Assembly: GCF_000340965.1 (NCBI RefSeq)
Contig: NZ_ANAY01000011.1
Coordinates: 124,001 to 188,000 of the forward strand
DNA from: Nocardiopsis kunsanensis DSM 44524
Lineage (GTDB): Bacteria > Actinomycetota > Actinomycetes > Streptosporangiales > Streptosporangiaceae
DNA length: 64,000 bases
Direction: 5' to 3'
Position 1 is the first letter of the stretch, and the number at the start of each line of letters is the position of its first letter. Position numbers and translations under genes: made by a program. This document shows, piece after piece, positions 53,314 to 64,000 of the stretch. The notes beneath the pieces were generated by a model. That model saw nothing but the letters and a program-made list of their open reading frames with translations, did not search any database and was not told where the DNA came from.

Positions 53314-53386
53314 AGGGCAGTGGCTCAATCGGCAGAGCACCGGTCTCCAAAACCGGCGGTTGGGGGTTCGAGTCCCTCCTGCCCTG
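53314..53386 (+). tRNA. tRNA-Trp (CCA anticodon)
   Basis: Acceptor AGGGCAG pairs with CTGCCCT; anticodon loop CTCCAAA gives CCA; T loop is TTCGAGT; discriminator is G, the Trp identity base. The 3' CCA is not encoded. Upstream of secE, the usual place. Confidence 0.97.
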
Positions 53387-53479
53387 CAAATGCTCGCGCG
53401 GTCGGGTGGCGCCTCCGGCGCCCCCGGCCACCGGGAGCTCACCGGGATTTCAGCGGCCAGCGACCCTAAGGACCCTCAG

Positions 53480-53731
53480 GTGACTCAGACTGACGCCGAC
53501 GCCAAGCCCAACAATGAGCGGCCGCGTCGCACCGGTCCGGTGACCTTCACCAAGCAGGTCGCCGGCGAGCTCCGCAAGGTCCGCTGGCCCACGCGCCGGG
53601 AACTGGTCACCTACACCATCGTCGTCCTGGTCTTCGTGGTGATCGTGCTGGCATACGTCTCCGTGCTGGACTTCGCCTTCGGCGAGGCCGTCACGTGGCT
53701 CTACGGAACCTTCGGCACCCCTTCCGCCTGA
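53480..53731 (+). CDS. secE: Preprotein translocase subunit SecE
   Basis: SecE clamps the SecY channel. The 83-residue product has a Gln/Asp-rich N-terminus, the amphipathic FTKQVAGELRKVRWPTRRELVTYT segment typical of SecE, and one transmembrane helix (about 50-75). AAGGA lies ~8 bases before GTG 53480; the longer frame upstream overlaps tRNA-Trp. It is followed by nusG, 154 bp later, as in most bacteria. Confidence 0.94.
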   Translation: MTQTDADAKPNNERPRRTGPVTFTKQVAGELRKVRWPTRRELVTYTIVVLVFVVIVLAYVSVLDFAFGEAVTWLYGTFGTPSA

Positions 53732-53885
53732 CCGGACCCCCTCTCTCCGGCGATCCTCCCCCCGTCTCACGTGAGCGTACTGGTCCCTTCCTGCTCGCGG
53801 AGACCTTAAGCTGTCAGGACTGGGTTCGAGGCGCGCTCGGCGTGCGTCGCCCCCGCAGAGTGATCCGACGAGAGAAAGAGCAGCC

Positions 53886-54698
53886 GTGTCCGAGTCCCCA
53901 CTGACCTCTGACGACCTCCCCGAAGAGGAGCCGGATCAGTCGTCGGCGGAAGCGACCGGCCAGGCGGGCGAGCAGACGGAGGACGCGGTCGAGTCGACCG
54001 AGGCCGACAGCCCGGAACTGAGCGGTGCCGCCGAGGACAGCGAGACCGAGGCCGACGAGGAGCCCGAACTCCCGCGCCTCGACCCCGTCGAGGAGTTCAA
54101 GAACGAGCTCGTCCTTCTCCCGGGCGACTGGTATGTCGTGCACACCTACGCGGGCTACGAGAAGCGGGTCAAGACCAATGTCGAGAGCCGCACCCAGTCC
54201 CTCAACATGGAGGAGTTCATCTTCCAGGTCGAGGTGCCCGAGCACGAGGTCACCGAGGTCAAGAGCGGTAAGCGTCAGCAGGTCACCGAGAAGGTCCTGC
54301 CCGGTTACGTCCTCGTCCGCATGGACCTGACCGACGAGTCCTGGTCGGCCATCCGCAACACCCCGGGCGTGACCGGCTTCGTCGGCCTGTCCAACAAGCC
54401 CGCGCCGCTCAGCATGACCGAGGTCGCCAAACTCCTGGCCCCCGAGCCCGAGGAGGAGCCGGAGCAGGAGCAGCAGGCCGGTGGTACCGCGGCCGCTGCC
54501 GGCGGTGGCGGCGAGGCCCGTACCGACGTGGCCTACGAGGTCGGCGAGTCCGTCACCGTCATGGAAGGGCCGTTCGCGACCCTGCCCGCCACGGTCAGCG
54601 AGATCAACGCCGACACCCAGAAGCTCAAGGTCCTGGTGTCGATCTTCGGCCGTGAGACCCCGGTCGAGCTGTCGTTCAACCAGGTCTCCAAGATCTGA
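53886..54698 (+). CDS. nusG: Transcription termination/antitermination factor NusG
   Basis: NusG binds RNA polymerase clamp and links transcription to Rho or ribosomes. The 270 residues include a long acidic N-terminal extension (about 1-70), the NGN domain ([20 protein letters not shown], then [30 protein letters not shown]), an Ala/Glu/Gly-rich linker longer than usual and a C-terminal KOW domain ([21 protein letters not shown]). The acidic extension is typical of actinobacteria. GTG 53886 is followed directly by [14 protein letters not shown] sequence; AGAGAAAGAGC precedes it. Confidence 0.95.
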   Translation: MSESPLTSDDLPEEEPDQSSAEATGQAGEQTEDAVESTEADSPELSGAAEDSETEADEEPELPRLDPVEEFKNELVLLPGDWYVVHTYAGYEKRVKTNVESRTQSLNMEEFIFQVEVPEHEVTEVKSGKRQQVTEKVLPGYVLVRMDLTDESWSAIRNTPGVTGFVGLSNKPAPLSMTEVAKLLAPEPEEEPEQEQQAGGTAAAAGGGGEARTDVAYEVGESVTVMEGPFATLPATVSEINADTQKLKVLVSIFGRETPVELSFNQVSKI

Positions 54699-54967
54699 TC
54701 CCTTCCGGCCCTCGCCGGAGCCCGGCCCGGGCCACTCACCGGGCGGCATAGACTGGGTGGGTCCATCCTCGGATGGGCCCACCGGCTCGTGCCCGCACCG
54801 CGGTGCACGGCCCCGGTCCGTCCGGTCCCGGCGGACCGCGCCCCGCGACCCCGTGTCCGGGATCACGACCCGTTCGGCGCGCGGCACCCCGCGGCCTCCG
54901 TCGCCGCCCCCGGTGCCGTCGAGGGGACGGGACCGATACACACCGCACATCAGGCAAAGGACCCGAT

Positions 54968-55396
54968 ATGCCTCCGAAGAAGAAACTGGCAGCACTCGTC
55001 AAGGTGCAGCTCCCCGCCGGTCAGGCCACTCCGGCTCCGCCCGTCGGTACCGCTCTCGGTCCGCACGGCGTCAACATCATGGACTTCTGCAAGCAGTACA
55101 ACGCTGCGACGGAAGCTCAGCGCGGGAACGTCATCCCCGTAGAGATCTCCATCTACGAGGACCGCTCCTTCAGCTTCGTCACGAAGACGCCGCCGGCGCC
55201 GAAGATGATCCTCAAGGCCGCGGGCGTCGACAAGGCCGCGACCGACCCCGGGCGTACCACCGCCGCCACGATCAGCGCCGACCAGGTGCGTGAGATCGCG
55301 CAGACCAAGCTGCCCGACCTCAACACCGACGACATCGACGTCGCCAGCAAGATCGTCGAGGGCACTGCCCGTTCCATGGGCATCGTGATCAAGTAA
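54968..55396 (+). CDS. rplK: 50S ribosomal protein L11
   Basis: L11 forms the base of the GTPase-associated stalk. The 142-residue product reads [20 protein letters not shown] at the start, [22 protein letters not shown], the [12 protein letters not shown] segment and [14 protein letters not shown] at the end, standard L11. The prolines at the thiostrepton-binding site region are in place. A TAGACT -10-like element at 54749-54754 sits in the 269-bp gap after nusG and may give L11-L1 their own promoter. Confidence 0.97.
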   Translation: MPPKKKLAALVKVQLPAGQATPAPPVGTALGPHGVNIMDFCKQYNAATEAQRGNVIPVEISIYEDRSFSFVTKTPPAPKMILKAAGVDKAATDPGRTTAATISADQVREIAQTKLPDLNTDDIDVASKIVEGTARSMGIVIK

Positions 55397-55515
55397 CACC
55401 CCCTCGGGTGGCTCCGGTGTACTGCGCCGGGGTGAGCGGACGCGCGGCGTCCGTGACCGACCGTGGCAGGGCCAGGCGCTGGCCCAGTGACCACACGTCC
55501 GCAGAGGAGACAAGC

Positions 55516-56193
55516 GTGAAGCGCAGCAAGAACCACCGCAAAGCCAGTGAGCTGGTGGACCGTGACCAGCTCTACAGCCCCGCCGAGGCAGTGAAGCTGG
55601 CCAAGGACACCGCCAAGGTCAAGTTCGACCCGACCGTCGAGGTCGCCCTGCGTCTGGGTGTCGACCCGCGCAAGGCCGACCAGATGGTCCGTGGCACCGT
55701 GAACCTGCCGCACGGCACCGGTAAGACCGCTCGGGTCCTGGTCTTCGCGACCGGTGAGCGTGCCGAGCAGGCTCGCGCCGCTGGCGCCGACTACGTCGGT
55801 GACGACGACCTCGTGCAGGAGATCCAGAACGGTTTCCTGGACTTCGACGCCGTTGTGGCCACCCCGGACCTCATGGGCAAGGTCGGCCGCCTGGGCCGCG
55901 TGCTCGGTCCCCGTGGCCTGATGCCGAACCCGAAGACCGGCACCGTCACCACCGACGTGACCAAGGCCGTCAGCGACATCAAGGGCGGCAAGATCGAGTT
56001 CCGCGTCGACCGCCACGGGAACCTGCACTTCATCATCGGCAAGGGCTCCTTCGAGGACGCCAAGCTGGTGGAGAACTACCAGGCCGCCCTGGACGAGGTG
56101 ACCCGGATCAAGCCGTCCGCCGCCAAGGGCCGCTACATCAAGAAGGGCGCCATGACCACGACCATGGGCCCCTCCATCCCGCTCGAAGTCTGA
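55516..56193 (+). CDS. rplA: 50S ribosomal protein L1
   Basis: The 225-residue protein matches L1: [67 protein letters not shown] and [11 protein letters not shown]1 is also a translational repressor of its own operon in many bacteria. AGAGGAG precedes GTG 55516. It follows rplK at 119 bp; a strong hairpin lies shortly after its stop. Confidence 0.97.
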   Translation: MKRSKNHRKASELVDRDQLYSPAEAVKLAKDTAKVKFDPTVEVALRLGVDPRKADQMVRGTVNLPHGTGKTARVLVFATGERAEQARAAGADYVGDDDLVQEIQNGFLDFDAVVATPDLMGKVGRLGRVLGPRGLMPNPKTGTVTTDVTKAVSDIKGGKIEFRVDRHGNLHFIIGKGSFEDAKLVENYQAALDEVTRIKPSAAKGRYIKKGAMTTTMGPSIPLEV

Positions 56194-56230
56194 GCTTCCC
56201 GGGATTTGCGGCCCTGAGGCCGTAGACACC

Positions 56231-56272
56231 GCGGGCCCCGACCTCTTCCGTTCGGAGGAGGTCGGGGCCCGC
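56231..56272 (+). terminator. Strong hairpin after rplA
   Basis: GCGGGCCCCGACCTC and GAGGTCGGGGCCCGC form a perfect 15-bp GC-rich stem around a 12-base loop, 38 bases after the rplA stop. It lacks a T run, but is the likely end of the rplKA transcript. Confidence 0.75.
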
Positions 56273-56369
56273 TCTCGTGGGCGGGCCCCGCCGACGGCGT
56301 GGGGTGTGCAGCGGCCGGCCCGGCCGCTGCCGATCGCCGTTCGATGTACCCCGGAGCGTGGGGTAAGGT

Positions 56370-56748
56370 GGGAAACTGCCGAAGACCGCTGGTCGTCGCC
56401 CGCAAGGGTGACCTAAGGACCCGTCCACGATGGGCGCCCGCGCAGGTGTCACTCAGAGCTTTCCCGTCCCGGGTACCGATATGTGCCCCTGAGGACGTGG
56501 TCGTGCCCCGTGCGCCTGGCGCTCGGGGCTTTTCTCGTGCTGACGCCGATCGCGACGAGTCCGTGGGAGACAGCCGGTGTTGTCGTCGGCCGGTACCGGT
56601 GGTCCACCGGGATCCGGGGCCCGTGGCCCGAACGCCCCTCAGGGTCGGACGACCGCAAGGTCCGCCGACCGGGAGCGGAAACGTCCGCCCTTCGGGGCGG
56701 GGAGCATCCCCGCCGTCGGGCGGGGTGACGACAATGTTGGAAGGAGTC
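56370..56748 (+). promoter_or_regulatory. Ribosomal protein L10 leader region of rplJL
   Basis: The ~370-base leader before rplJ begins GGTGGGAAACTGCCGAAGAC, with CGCTGGTCGTCGCCCGCAAG, and resembles the actinobacterial L10 leader, where L10-(L12)n binds to repress rplJL. The rest (about 56470-56740) is GC-rich and contains CGCCCTTCGGGGCGGGGAGC-like self-complementary stretches. AAGGAG before ATG 56751 is the rplJ ribosome binding site. No gene is credible here. Confidence 0.65.
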
Positions 56749-56750
56749 CC

Positions 56751-57281
56751 ATGGCGAGGCCGGACAAGGCAGCCGCGGTCGCCGAGCTCGCGGACGAGTT
56801 CCGTGAGTCCAACGGTGCCGTGCTGACCGAATACCGGGGGCTCTCCGTGGCGGCGCTCAACGAGCTCCGCCGTGGCCTCGGCCAGACTGCGCGATTCCGC
56901 ATCGTGAAGAACACCCTGACCAAGATCGCGGTCAAGGACGCAGAGATCGACGAAGAGGTCTCCGACCTCCTCGAGGGTCCCTCCGCGATCGCCTTCGTCC
57001 ACGGTGACGTGGTCGAGGCGGCCAAGGGCCTGCGTGACTTCTCGAAGCAGAACTCCGCCCTGGTGATCAAGGGCGGCATCATCGACGGCAAGACGATGAA
57101 CGCCGACCAGATCACCAAGCTGGCCGAACTGGAGTCCCGCGAGGTGCTTCTCTCGAAGATGGCCGGTGCCCTCAAGTCCAAGCAGGGCCAGGCCGCCGCC
57201 GTCTTCCAGGCTCTCCCCCTCAAGGCCGCGCGTCTCGCGAAGGCCCTCGAGGAGAAGAAGAGCTCCGAGGAAGCCGCCTAG
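56751..57281 (+). CDS. rplJ: 50S ribosomal protein L10
   Basis: L10 carries the L7/L12 dimers of the ribosomal stalk. The 176-residue protein has MARPDKAAAVAELADEFRES, LTEYRGLSVAALNELRRGL, RIVKNTLTKIA and EGPSAIAFVHGD, and a C-terminal Ala/Lys/Glu-rich helix that binds L12. AAGGAG lies 5 bases before the ATG. It is followed by rplL at 93 bp. Confidence 0.97.
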   Translation: MARPDKAAAVAELADEFRESNGAVLTEYRGLSVAALNELRRGLGQTARFRIVKNTLTKIAVKDAEIDEEVSDLLEGPSAIAFVHGDVVEAAKGLRDFSKQNSALVIKGGIIDGKTMNADQITKLAELESREVLLSKMAGALKSKQGQAAAVFQALPLKAARLAKALEEKKSSEEAA

Positions 57282-57374
57282 AACCCCTGAACCACGGCGG
57301 GCCGCCGCCCGCCGAAGGCTCGCACGCGGCGTCTGATCGGCGCGCGTGTCCTGTAGAGAAAGAGAGATCGCACC

Positions 57375-57764
57375 ATGGCGAAGCTCAGCAACGAGGACCT
57401 GCTTGCTGCGTTCGAGGAGATGACCCTCCTCGAGCTCTCCGAGTTCGTGAAGCTCTTCGAGGAGAAGTTCGACGTCGAGGCCGCCGCCCCGGCCGCCGCC
57501 GTCGTGGCCGCCCCCGCCGGTGGCGGTGGCGAGGCTGCCGCCGAGGAGGAGAAGAACGAGTTCGACGTCGTCCTCGAGTCGGCCGGCGACAAGAAGATCC
57601 AGGTCATCAAGGAGGTCCGCGGCATCACGAGCCTGGGCCTCAAGGAGGCCAAGGACCTGGTCGACAACGCTCCGAAGGCTCTGCTCGAGGGCGTCAACAA
57701 GGAGAACGCGGACAAGGCCAAGGAGGCCCTCGAGGGCGCCGGCGCCACCGTCACCCTCAAGTAG
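57375..57764 (+). CDS. rplL: 50S ribosomal protein L7/L12
   Basis: This 129-residue acidic protein recruits translational GTPases. It has the N-terminal dimerisation domain ([20 protein letters not shown]), an Ala/Gly-rich hinge (about 36-58) and the C-terminal globular domain ([20 protein letters not shown], then [16 protein letters not shown] with the typical GL-LKEAK motif). GAGAAAGAGAG precedes the ATG. A hairpin terminator follows. Confidence 0.97.
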   Translation: MAKLSNEDLLAAFEEMTLLELSEFVKLFEEKFDVEAAAPAAAVVAAPAGGGGEAAAEEEKNEFDVVLESAGDKKIQVIKEVRGITSLGLKEAKDLVDNAPKALLEGVNKENADKAKEALEGAGATVTLK

Positions 57765-57801
57765 TCTCCCGCGGGCCGCAGATGCCCGCAGGTCTGCTTC
57801 A

Positions 57802-57838
57802 CGCGGCCGTCCTTCCCTTCAGGGAGGGGCGGCCGCGT
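57802..57838 (+). terminator. Hairpin after rplL
   Basis: CGCGGCCGTCCTTCCC and GGGAGGGGCGGCCGCG form an imperfect ~15-bp stem with a TTCA loop, 38 bases after the rplL stop. The remaining gap to 58240 shows no gene. Confidence 0.7.
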
Positions 57839-58240
57839 TCGTGTCTCCACGGGCCGCTCAGTGCCTCGGGCGGGGGCGTCCCGTGTGTCGTGAACGCCGC
57901 CGTGTCCGTGGAAGTCCGGTGGCCGGGATGTGTCAGGCTTGGTCGGGCCGCTCGGGTGGGTGCCGGGGGAGTGCATGTGCGAACTGTCCTTTGAACGCGA
58001 TAATCTCCCGTCCCGGGATTCTTGACGGGGTCCGGGCGGAGTGTTTACCCGTTGCCCGCGGGGGAACCCTTCGGGTTGTCTGTTGGCTCACCATCCCCCT
58101 CCTGGGGCCAGGGGCAGGCGCGCTCGTCCAGCCGCAAGGAACGCGACGAGGGACCGGTCTCGGGCGGGGTGTTCGGGGTTGACGGATCGCCCTCGGCGGG
58201 TGATCCTGCCGGTGTCGTGAGTGGTGTTATGGACCGTGGG

Positions 58241-58269
58241 TGGACAGCGGTGTAGTTTCCGGCTACACT
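58241..58269 (+). promoter_or_regulatory. rpoB promoter with overlapping inverted repeat
   Basis: TGGACA (58241-58246), a 17-base spacer and TACACT (58264-58269) give a good -35/-10 about 190 bases before rpoB. The spacer and -10 lie within an inverted repeat, GTGTAG (58250-58255) and CTACAC (58263-58268), separated by 7 bases, which could be a regulator site. The remaining leader is long and its role unclear. Confidence 0.7.
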
Positions 58270-58457
58270 GCTCTTTTGCGCTGCCCTTTGGTGATCCCTG
58301 TGTTGGTGAACGTTTGCCGCCATCCGTAGTACAACCGGAACCCGGTAGGCCGTTCCCACTCGATGCGACCGTCTCGACCTCGTTGTGACGGTCCTTCTCG
58401 TGACGGATCGTCTGGCGTGCGCGCTTCAACCGCCACAAGCCTTCGGAAGGACCCCTG

Positions 58458-61400
58458 TTGGCAGCCTCGCGCAACGCCTCCGCTAACGTACTTGGTCCGC
58501 ACCGCGTCTCCTTCGCCCGTATTCCGGAACCACTCGAGGTCCCGAACCTTCTCGCCCTCCAGACGGAGTCCTTCGACTGGCTCCTGGGAAACGAGAAGTG
58601 GCAGGCCCGACTGGAGGCGGCCCGGAACGTCGGACGCAAGGACGTTACGGAGCAGTCCGGTCTCGAAGAGATCTTCGAGGAGATCAGTCCGATCGAGGAC
58701 TTCTCGGGCACGATGTCGCTGTCGTTCCGCGACCATCGGTTCGAGCCGCCCAAGTACTCCGAAGAGGAGTGCAAGGACAAGGACATGACCTACTCCGCCC
58801 CGATGTTCGTCACGGCGGAGTTCATCAACAACGACACCGGTGAGATCAAGAGCCAGACGGTGTTCATGGGCGACTTCCCGCTCATGACCAGCAAGGGCAC
58901 TTTCATCATCAACGGCACCGAGCGCGTCGTCGTGTCCCAGCTGGTTCGCTCCCCGGGCGTTTACTTCGACACCTCTGTCGACAAGACCTCGGACAAGGAC
59001 CTCTACGGCTGCAAGGTCATCCCGTCCCGCGGTGCATGGCTGGAGTTCGAGGTCGACAAGCGCGACTTCGTAGGTGTGCGCATCGACCGCAAGCGCAAGC
59101 AGGGCGTCACCGTCCTGCTCAAGGCGCTGGGCTGGACCACCGACCAGATCCTGGAACGGTTCGGTCAGTACGAGTCCATCCGCAACACCCTGGAGAAGGA
59201 CCCGACCGCCGGCACTGACGACGCCCTGCTGGACATCTACCGCAAGCTGCGTCCCGGCGAGCCGCCGACGAAGGAGTCGGCCCAGACGCTTCTGGAGAAC
59301 CTCTACTTCAACCCGAAGCGTTACGACCTCGCCAAGGTCGGCCGGTACAAGATCAACAAGAAGCTCGGCCTCGACACCGACTACACGCAGGGCACGCTGA
59401 CCGAGGACGACATCGTCAACACGGTCGACTACCTCGTCCGCCTGCACGCCGGTGAGACCGAGAAGGAGACCCCGCTCGGTGAACGGGTCATCGAGACCGA
59501 CGACATCGACCACTTCGGCAACCGCCGTCTGCGCACCGTCGGTGAGCTCATCCAGAACCAGGTCCGCCTGGGTCTGGCCCGTATGGAGCGTGTGGTCCGT
59601 GAGCGGATGACCACCCAGGACGTCGAGGCGATCACGCCGCAGACCCTGATCAACATCCGTCCGGTCGTGGCCTCCATCAAGGAGTTCTTCGGCACCTCGC
59701 AGCTGTCCCAGTTCATGGACCAGACCAACCCTCTGGCCGGGCTGACGCACAAGCGCCGTCTGTCGGCGCTGGGTCCGGGGGGTCTGTCCCGTGAGCGCGC
59801 GGGCTTCGAGGTCCGCGACGTCCACCCGTCGCACTACGGCCGTATGTGCCCGATCGAGACCCCTGAAGGTCCCAACATCGGCCTCATCGGTTCGCTGGCC
59901 GCCTACGGCCGCATCAATTCCTTCGGTTTCGTCGAGACCCCGTACCGCCGGATCGTCGACGGTCACATCACCGACGAGGTGGACTACCTCACCGCGGACG
60001 AAGAGGACCGTTACGTCATCGCGCAGGCGAACACGCCGATGAACGCCGACGGCACCTTCGCCGAGGAGGGCATCCTCGTGCGGCGGCGCGGTGGTGACTT
60101 CGAGCAGGTCAGCACCGACGAGGTCGACTACATGGACGTGTCGCCGCGCCAGATGGTCTCGGTCGCCACCGCCATGATCCCGTTCCTGGAGCACGACGAC
60201 GCCAACCGTGCGCTGATGGGTTCCAACATGCAGCGCCAGGCCGTGCCGCTGCTGCGCGCCGAGTCCCCGTTCGTCGGCACCGGCATGGAGTACCGTGCCG
60301 CCACCGACGCCGGCGAGGTCGTGCTGGCGGAGAAGGCCGGTGTCGTCGAGGACGTCACGGCCGACTACGTCACCGTCCTGGCTGACGACGGCACGCGCAG
60401 GACCTACCGCATGGGTAAGTTCGAGCGCTCCAACCAGGGCACGTGCTTCAACCAGCGCCCGATCGTCCACGAGGGCGTACGGGTCGAGGAGCGCGACGTC
60501 CTGGCCGACGGTCCGTCCACGGACCAGGGCGAGATGTCGCTGGGCAAGAACCTCCTCGTGGCGTACATGTCCTGGGAGGGGCACAACTACGAGGACGCCA
60601 TCATCCTCTCCCAGCGGCTGGTGCAGGACGACGTCATGTCCTCGATCCACATCGAGGAGCACGAGGTCGACGCCCGGGACACCAAGCTGGGCCCGGAGGA
60701 GATCACGCGGGAGATCCCCAACGTCAGCGAGGAGGTCCTGGCCGACCTCGACGACCGGGGCATCATCCGTATCGGCGCCGAGGTCGTCGACGGCGACATC
60801 CTGGTCGGCAAGGTCACGCCCAAGGGCGAGACCGAGCTGACCCCCGAGGAGCGTCTGCTGCGCGCCATCTTCGGTGAGAAGGCCCGTGAGGTCCGCGACA
60901 CCTCCCTGAAGGTCCCGCACGGTGAGACCGGCAAGGTCATCGGTGTGCGTGTGTTCAGCCGTGAGGACGGCGACGAGCTCGCGCCCGGCGTGAACGAGAT
61001 GGTCCGCGTCTACGTGGCCCAGAAGCGCAAGATCACCGACGGCGACAAGATCGCCGGCCGCCACGGCAACAAGGGTGTCATCGCCAAGATCCTCCCCCAG
61101 GAGGACATGCCCTTCCTGGAGGACGGCACCCCGATCGACATCATCCTCAACCCGTTGGGTGTACCCGGCCGTATGAACGTCGGCCAGGTGCTCGAGGTCC
61201 ACTTGGGGTGGTTGGCCAAGAACGGATGGACCGTCGAGGGGCTCGACACCGATTGGAAGAAGTCCCTGGACGCGATGGGGGTCTCCGAGGTCGAGGCCGA
61301 CTCCCGTGTGGCGACCCCGGTCTTCGACGGCCTCCGCGGTGACGAGCTCAGCGGCCTCATCCGGTCGGTCAACCCGGACCAGGACGGCGACCGCCTCATC

Positions 61401-61925
61401 AACGAGGACGGAAAGGCCGTGCTGTTCGACGGTCGCACCGGTGAGCCCTTCGCCGAGCCGGTCTCGGTCGGTTACAAGTACATGCTCAAGCTCCACCACC
61501 TGGTGGACGACAAGATCCACGCCCGCTCCACCGGGCCGTACTCGATGATCACCCAGCAGCCGCTGGGCGGTAAGGCGCAGTTCGGTGGCCAGCGCTTCGG
61601 TGAGATGGAGGTCTGGGCCCTGGAGGCTTACGGCGCCGCTTACGCGCTCCAGGAGCTCCTCACCATCAAGTCCGACGACGTGGTGGGTCGTGTCAAGGTC
61701 TACGAGGCCATCGTCAAGGGCGAGAACATCCCCGAGCCGGGCATCCCTGAGTCCTTCAAGGTGCTCATCAAGGAGATGCAGTCGCTCTGTCTGAACGTGG
61801 AGGTGCTGTCCAGTGACGGTATGTCCATCGAGATGCGGGACAGTGACGAGGACGTCTTCCGTGCGGCGGAAGAGCTGGGTATCGACCTGGGTCGGCGTGA
61901 GCCGAGCAGCGTCGAAGAGGTCTAA
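58458..61925 (+). CDS. rpoB: DNA-directed RNA polymerase subunit beta
   Basis: The 1155-residue beta subunit starts at TTG 58458 with GGAAGG seven bases upstream; the product begins [20 protein letters not shown]. The rifampicin region ([15 protein letters not shown], then [14 protein letters not shown] near residues 415-445) has the residues of sensitive enzymes (Q, D, H and S at the classical resistance positions). C-terminal motifs [25 protein letters not shown] and [17 protein letters not shown] are intact. It precedes rpoC by 34 bases. Confidence 0.98.
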   Translation: MAASRNASANVLGPHRVSFARIPEPLEVPNLLALQTESFDWLLGNEKWQARLEAARNVGRKDVTEQSGLEEIFEEISPIEDFSGTMSLSFRDHRFEPPKYSEEECKDKDMTYSAPMFVTAEFINNDTGEIKSQTVFMGDFPLMTSKGTFIINGTERVVVSQLVRSPGVYFDTSVDKTSDKDLYGCKVIPSRGAWLEFEVDKRDFVGVRIDRKRKQGVTVLLKALGWTTDQILERFGQYESIRNTLEKDPTAGTDDALLDIYRKLRPGEPPTKESAQTLLENLYFNPKRYDLAKVGRYKINKKLGLDTDYTQGTLTEDDIVNTVDYLVRLHAGETEKETPLGERVIETDDIDHFGNRRLRTVGELIQNQVRLGLARMERVVRERMTTQDVEAITPQTLINIRPVVASIKEFFGTSQLSQFMDQTNPLAGLTHKRRLSALGPGGLSRERAGFEVRDVHPSHYGRMCPIETPEGPNIGLIGSLAAYGRINSFGFVETPYRRIVDGHITDEVDYLTADEEDRYVIAQANTPMNADGTFAEEGILVRRRGGDFEQVSTDEVDYMDVSPRQMVSVATAMIPFLEHDDANRALMGSNMQRQAVPLLRAESPFVGTGMEYRAATDAGEVVLAEKAGVVEDVTADYVTVLADDGTRRTYRMGKFERSNQGTCFNQRPIVHEGVRVEERDVLADGPSTDQGEMSLGKNLLVAYMSWEGHNYEDAIILSQRLVQDDVMSSIHIEEHEVDARDTKLGPEEITREIPNVSEEVLADLDDRGIIRIGAEVVDGDILVGKVTPKGETELTPEERLLRAIFGEKAREVRDTSLKVPHGETGKVIGVRVFSREDGDELAPGVNEMVRVYVAQKRKITDGDKIAGRHGNKGVIAKILPQEDMPFLEDGTPIDIILNPLGVPGRMNVGQVLEVHLGWLAKNGWTVEGLDTDWKKSLDAMGVSEVEADSRVATPVFDGLRGDELSGLIRSVNPDQDGDRLINEDGKAVLFDGRTGEPFAEPVSVGYKYMLKLHHLVDDKIHARSTGPYSMITQQPLGGKAQFGGQRFGEMEVWALEAYGAAYALQELLTIKSDDVVGRVKVYEAIVKGENIPEPGIPESFKVLIKEMQSLCLNVEVLSSDGMSIEMRDSDEDVFRAAEELGIDLGRREPSSVEEV

Positions 61926-61959
61926 CTTCCGCATCCTTCGAGAGCAGAGGACGAATTAA

Positions 61960-64000
<2,041 letters not shown>

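Noticed and set aside
58263..61934. 1223-residue open frame on the minus strand across rpoB
   Set aside because: It is the antisense of rpoB: high third-position GC in the true gene leaves the opposite frame open. It has no start signals or recognisable motifs, and repeats of Val/Asp/Leu are typical of such shadows.

Overview
The window is high-GC DNA (about 70-73 % G+C by eye, strong G/C bias at third codon positions, many GTG and some TTG starts) from a filamentous-type actinobacterium. The gene order add - aspC - tRNA-Trp - secE - nusG - rplK - rplA - rplJ - rplL - rpoB - rpoC, preceded by tRNA-Thr / tRNA-Met / rpmG / MaoC pair / murB, is the classical actinobacterial arrangement. Chaplin/rodlin-like secreted proteins and the CobIJ fusion fit Nocardiopsaceae/Streptosporangiales or Streptomyces relatives; the genus cannot be proved from the sequence alone. 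Layout: (1) 1-15650 is an aerobic-type cobalamin cluster. A plus-strand run (cobF partial, cobQ, cobK) converges on a minus-strand operon (chelatase, cobO, a cobB-cobC fusion, cobD) that starts behind a cobalamin riboswitch. Divergent cobL converges on a second minus operon (cobG, cobH, cobIJ, cobM) behind a second cobalamin riboswitch. Nearly all neighbours overlap by 1-4 bases. The cobL/cobM gap is filled by a ~0.93-kb imperfect palindrome. CobG lacks the C-terminal part that carries the Fe-S cysteines in its family. (2) 15758-19935 has a small membrane protein and a translationally coupled pair of ABC exporter half-transporters. (3) 20145-25810 is a tripartite tricarboxylate transporter (tctCBA) divergent from a CitA/CitB-type two-component system, with a tandem 9-bp repeat between them. 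(4) 25792-34798 is mixed: a Uma2-fold protein, an acetyltransferase, two small secreted two-cysteine proteins, a protein with a Tyr/Gln/Pro/Gly repeat tail, an SDR, 2-oxoacid:ferredoxin oxidoreductase korAB, an M48 protease, a decayed IS605-type tnpB end, and yajQ. (5) 35035-37699 has tRNA-Tyr, four tandem chaplin/rodlin-like genes with mosaic similarity, and a lipoprotein.

(6) 37868-46823 is the most unusual part. It is a Wadjet-like SMC operon (JetA/B/C type, TIGR02677/02678/02680 families) in which JetA is only the C-terminal half of its family, starting at what looks like its own leaderless start. No JetD nuclease follows. In its place is a Rad50/SbcC-like ATPase with a CPTC zinc-hook motif. 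This could be a reduced or re-purposed DNA-loop-extruding defence/maintenance system.

(7) 46978-64000 is conserved housekeeping DNA: tRNAs, ribosomal protein and RNA polymerase genes, a type II FAS-like dehydratase pair, murB, a manganese (yybP-ykoY) riboswitch in front of a GDT1-family exporter, adenosine deaminase and an aspartate aminotransferase. rpoC runs off the right edge and cobF off the left edge.
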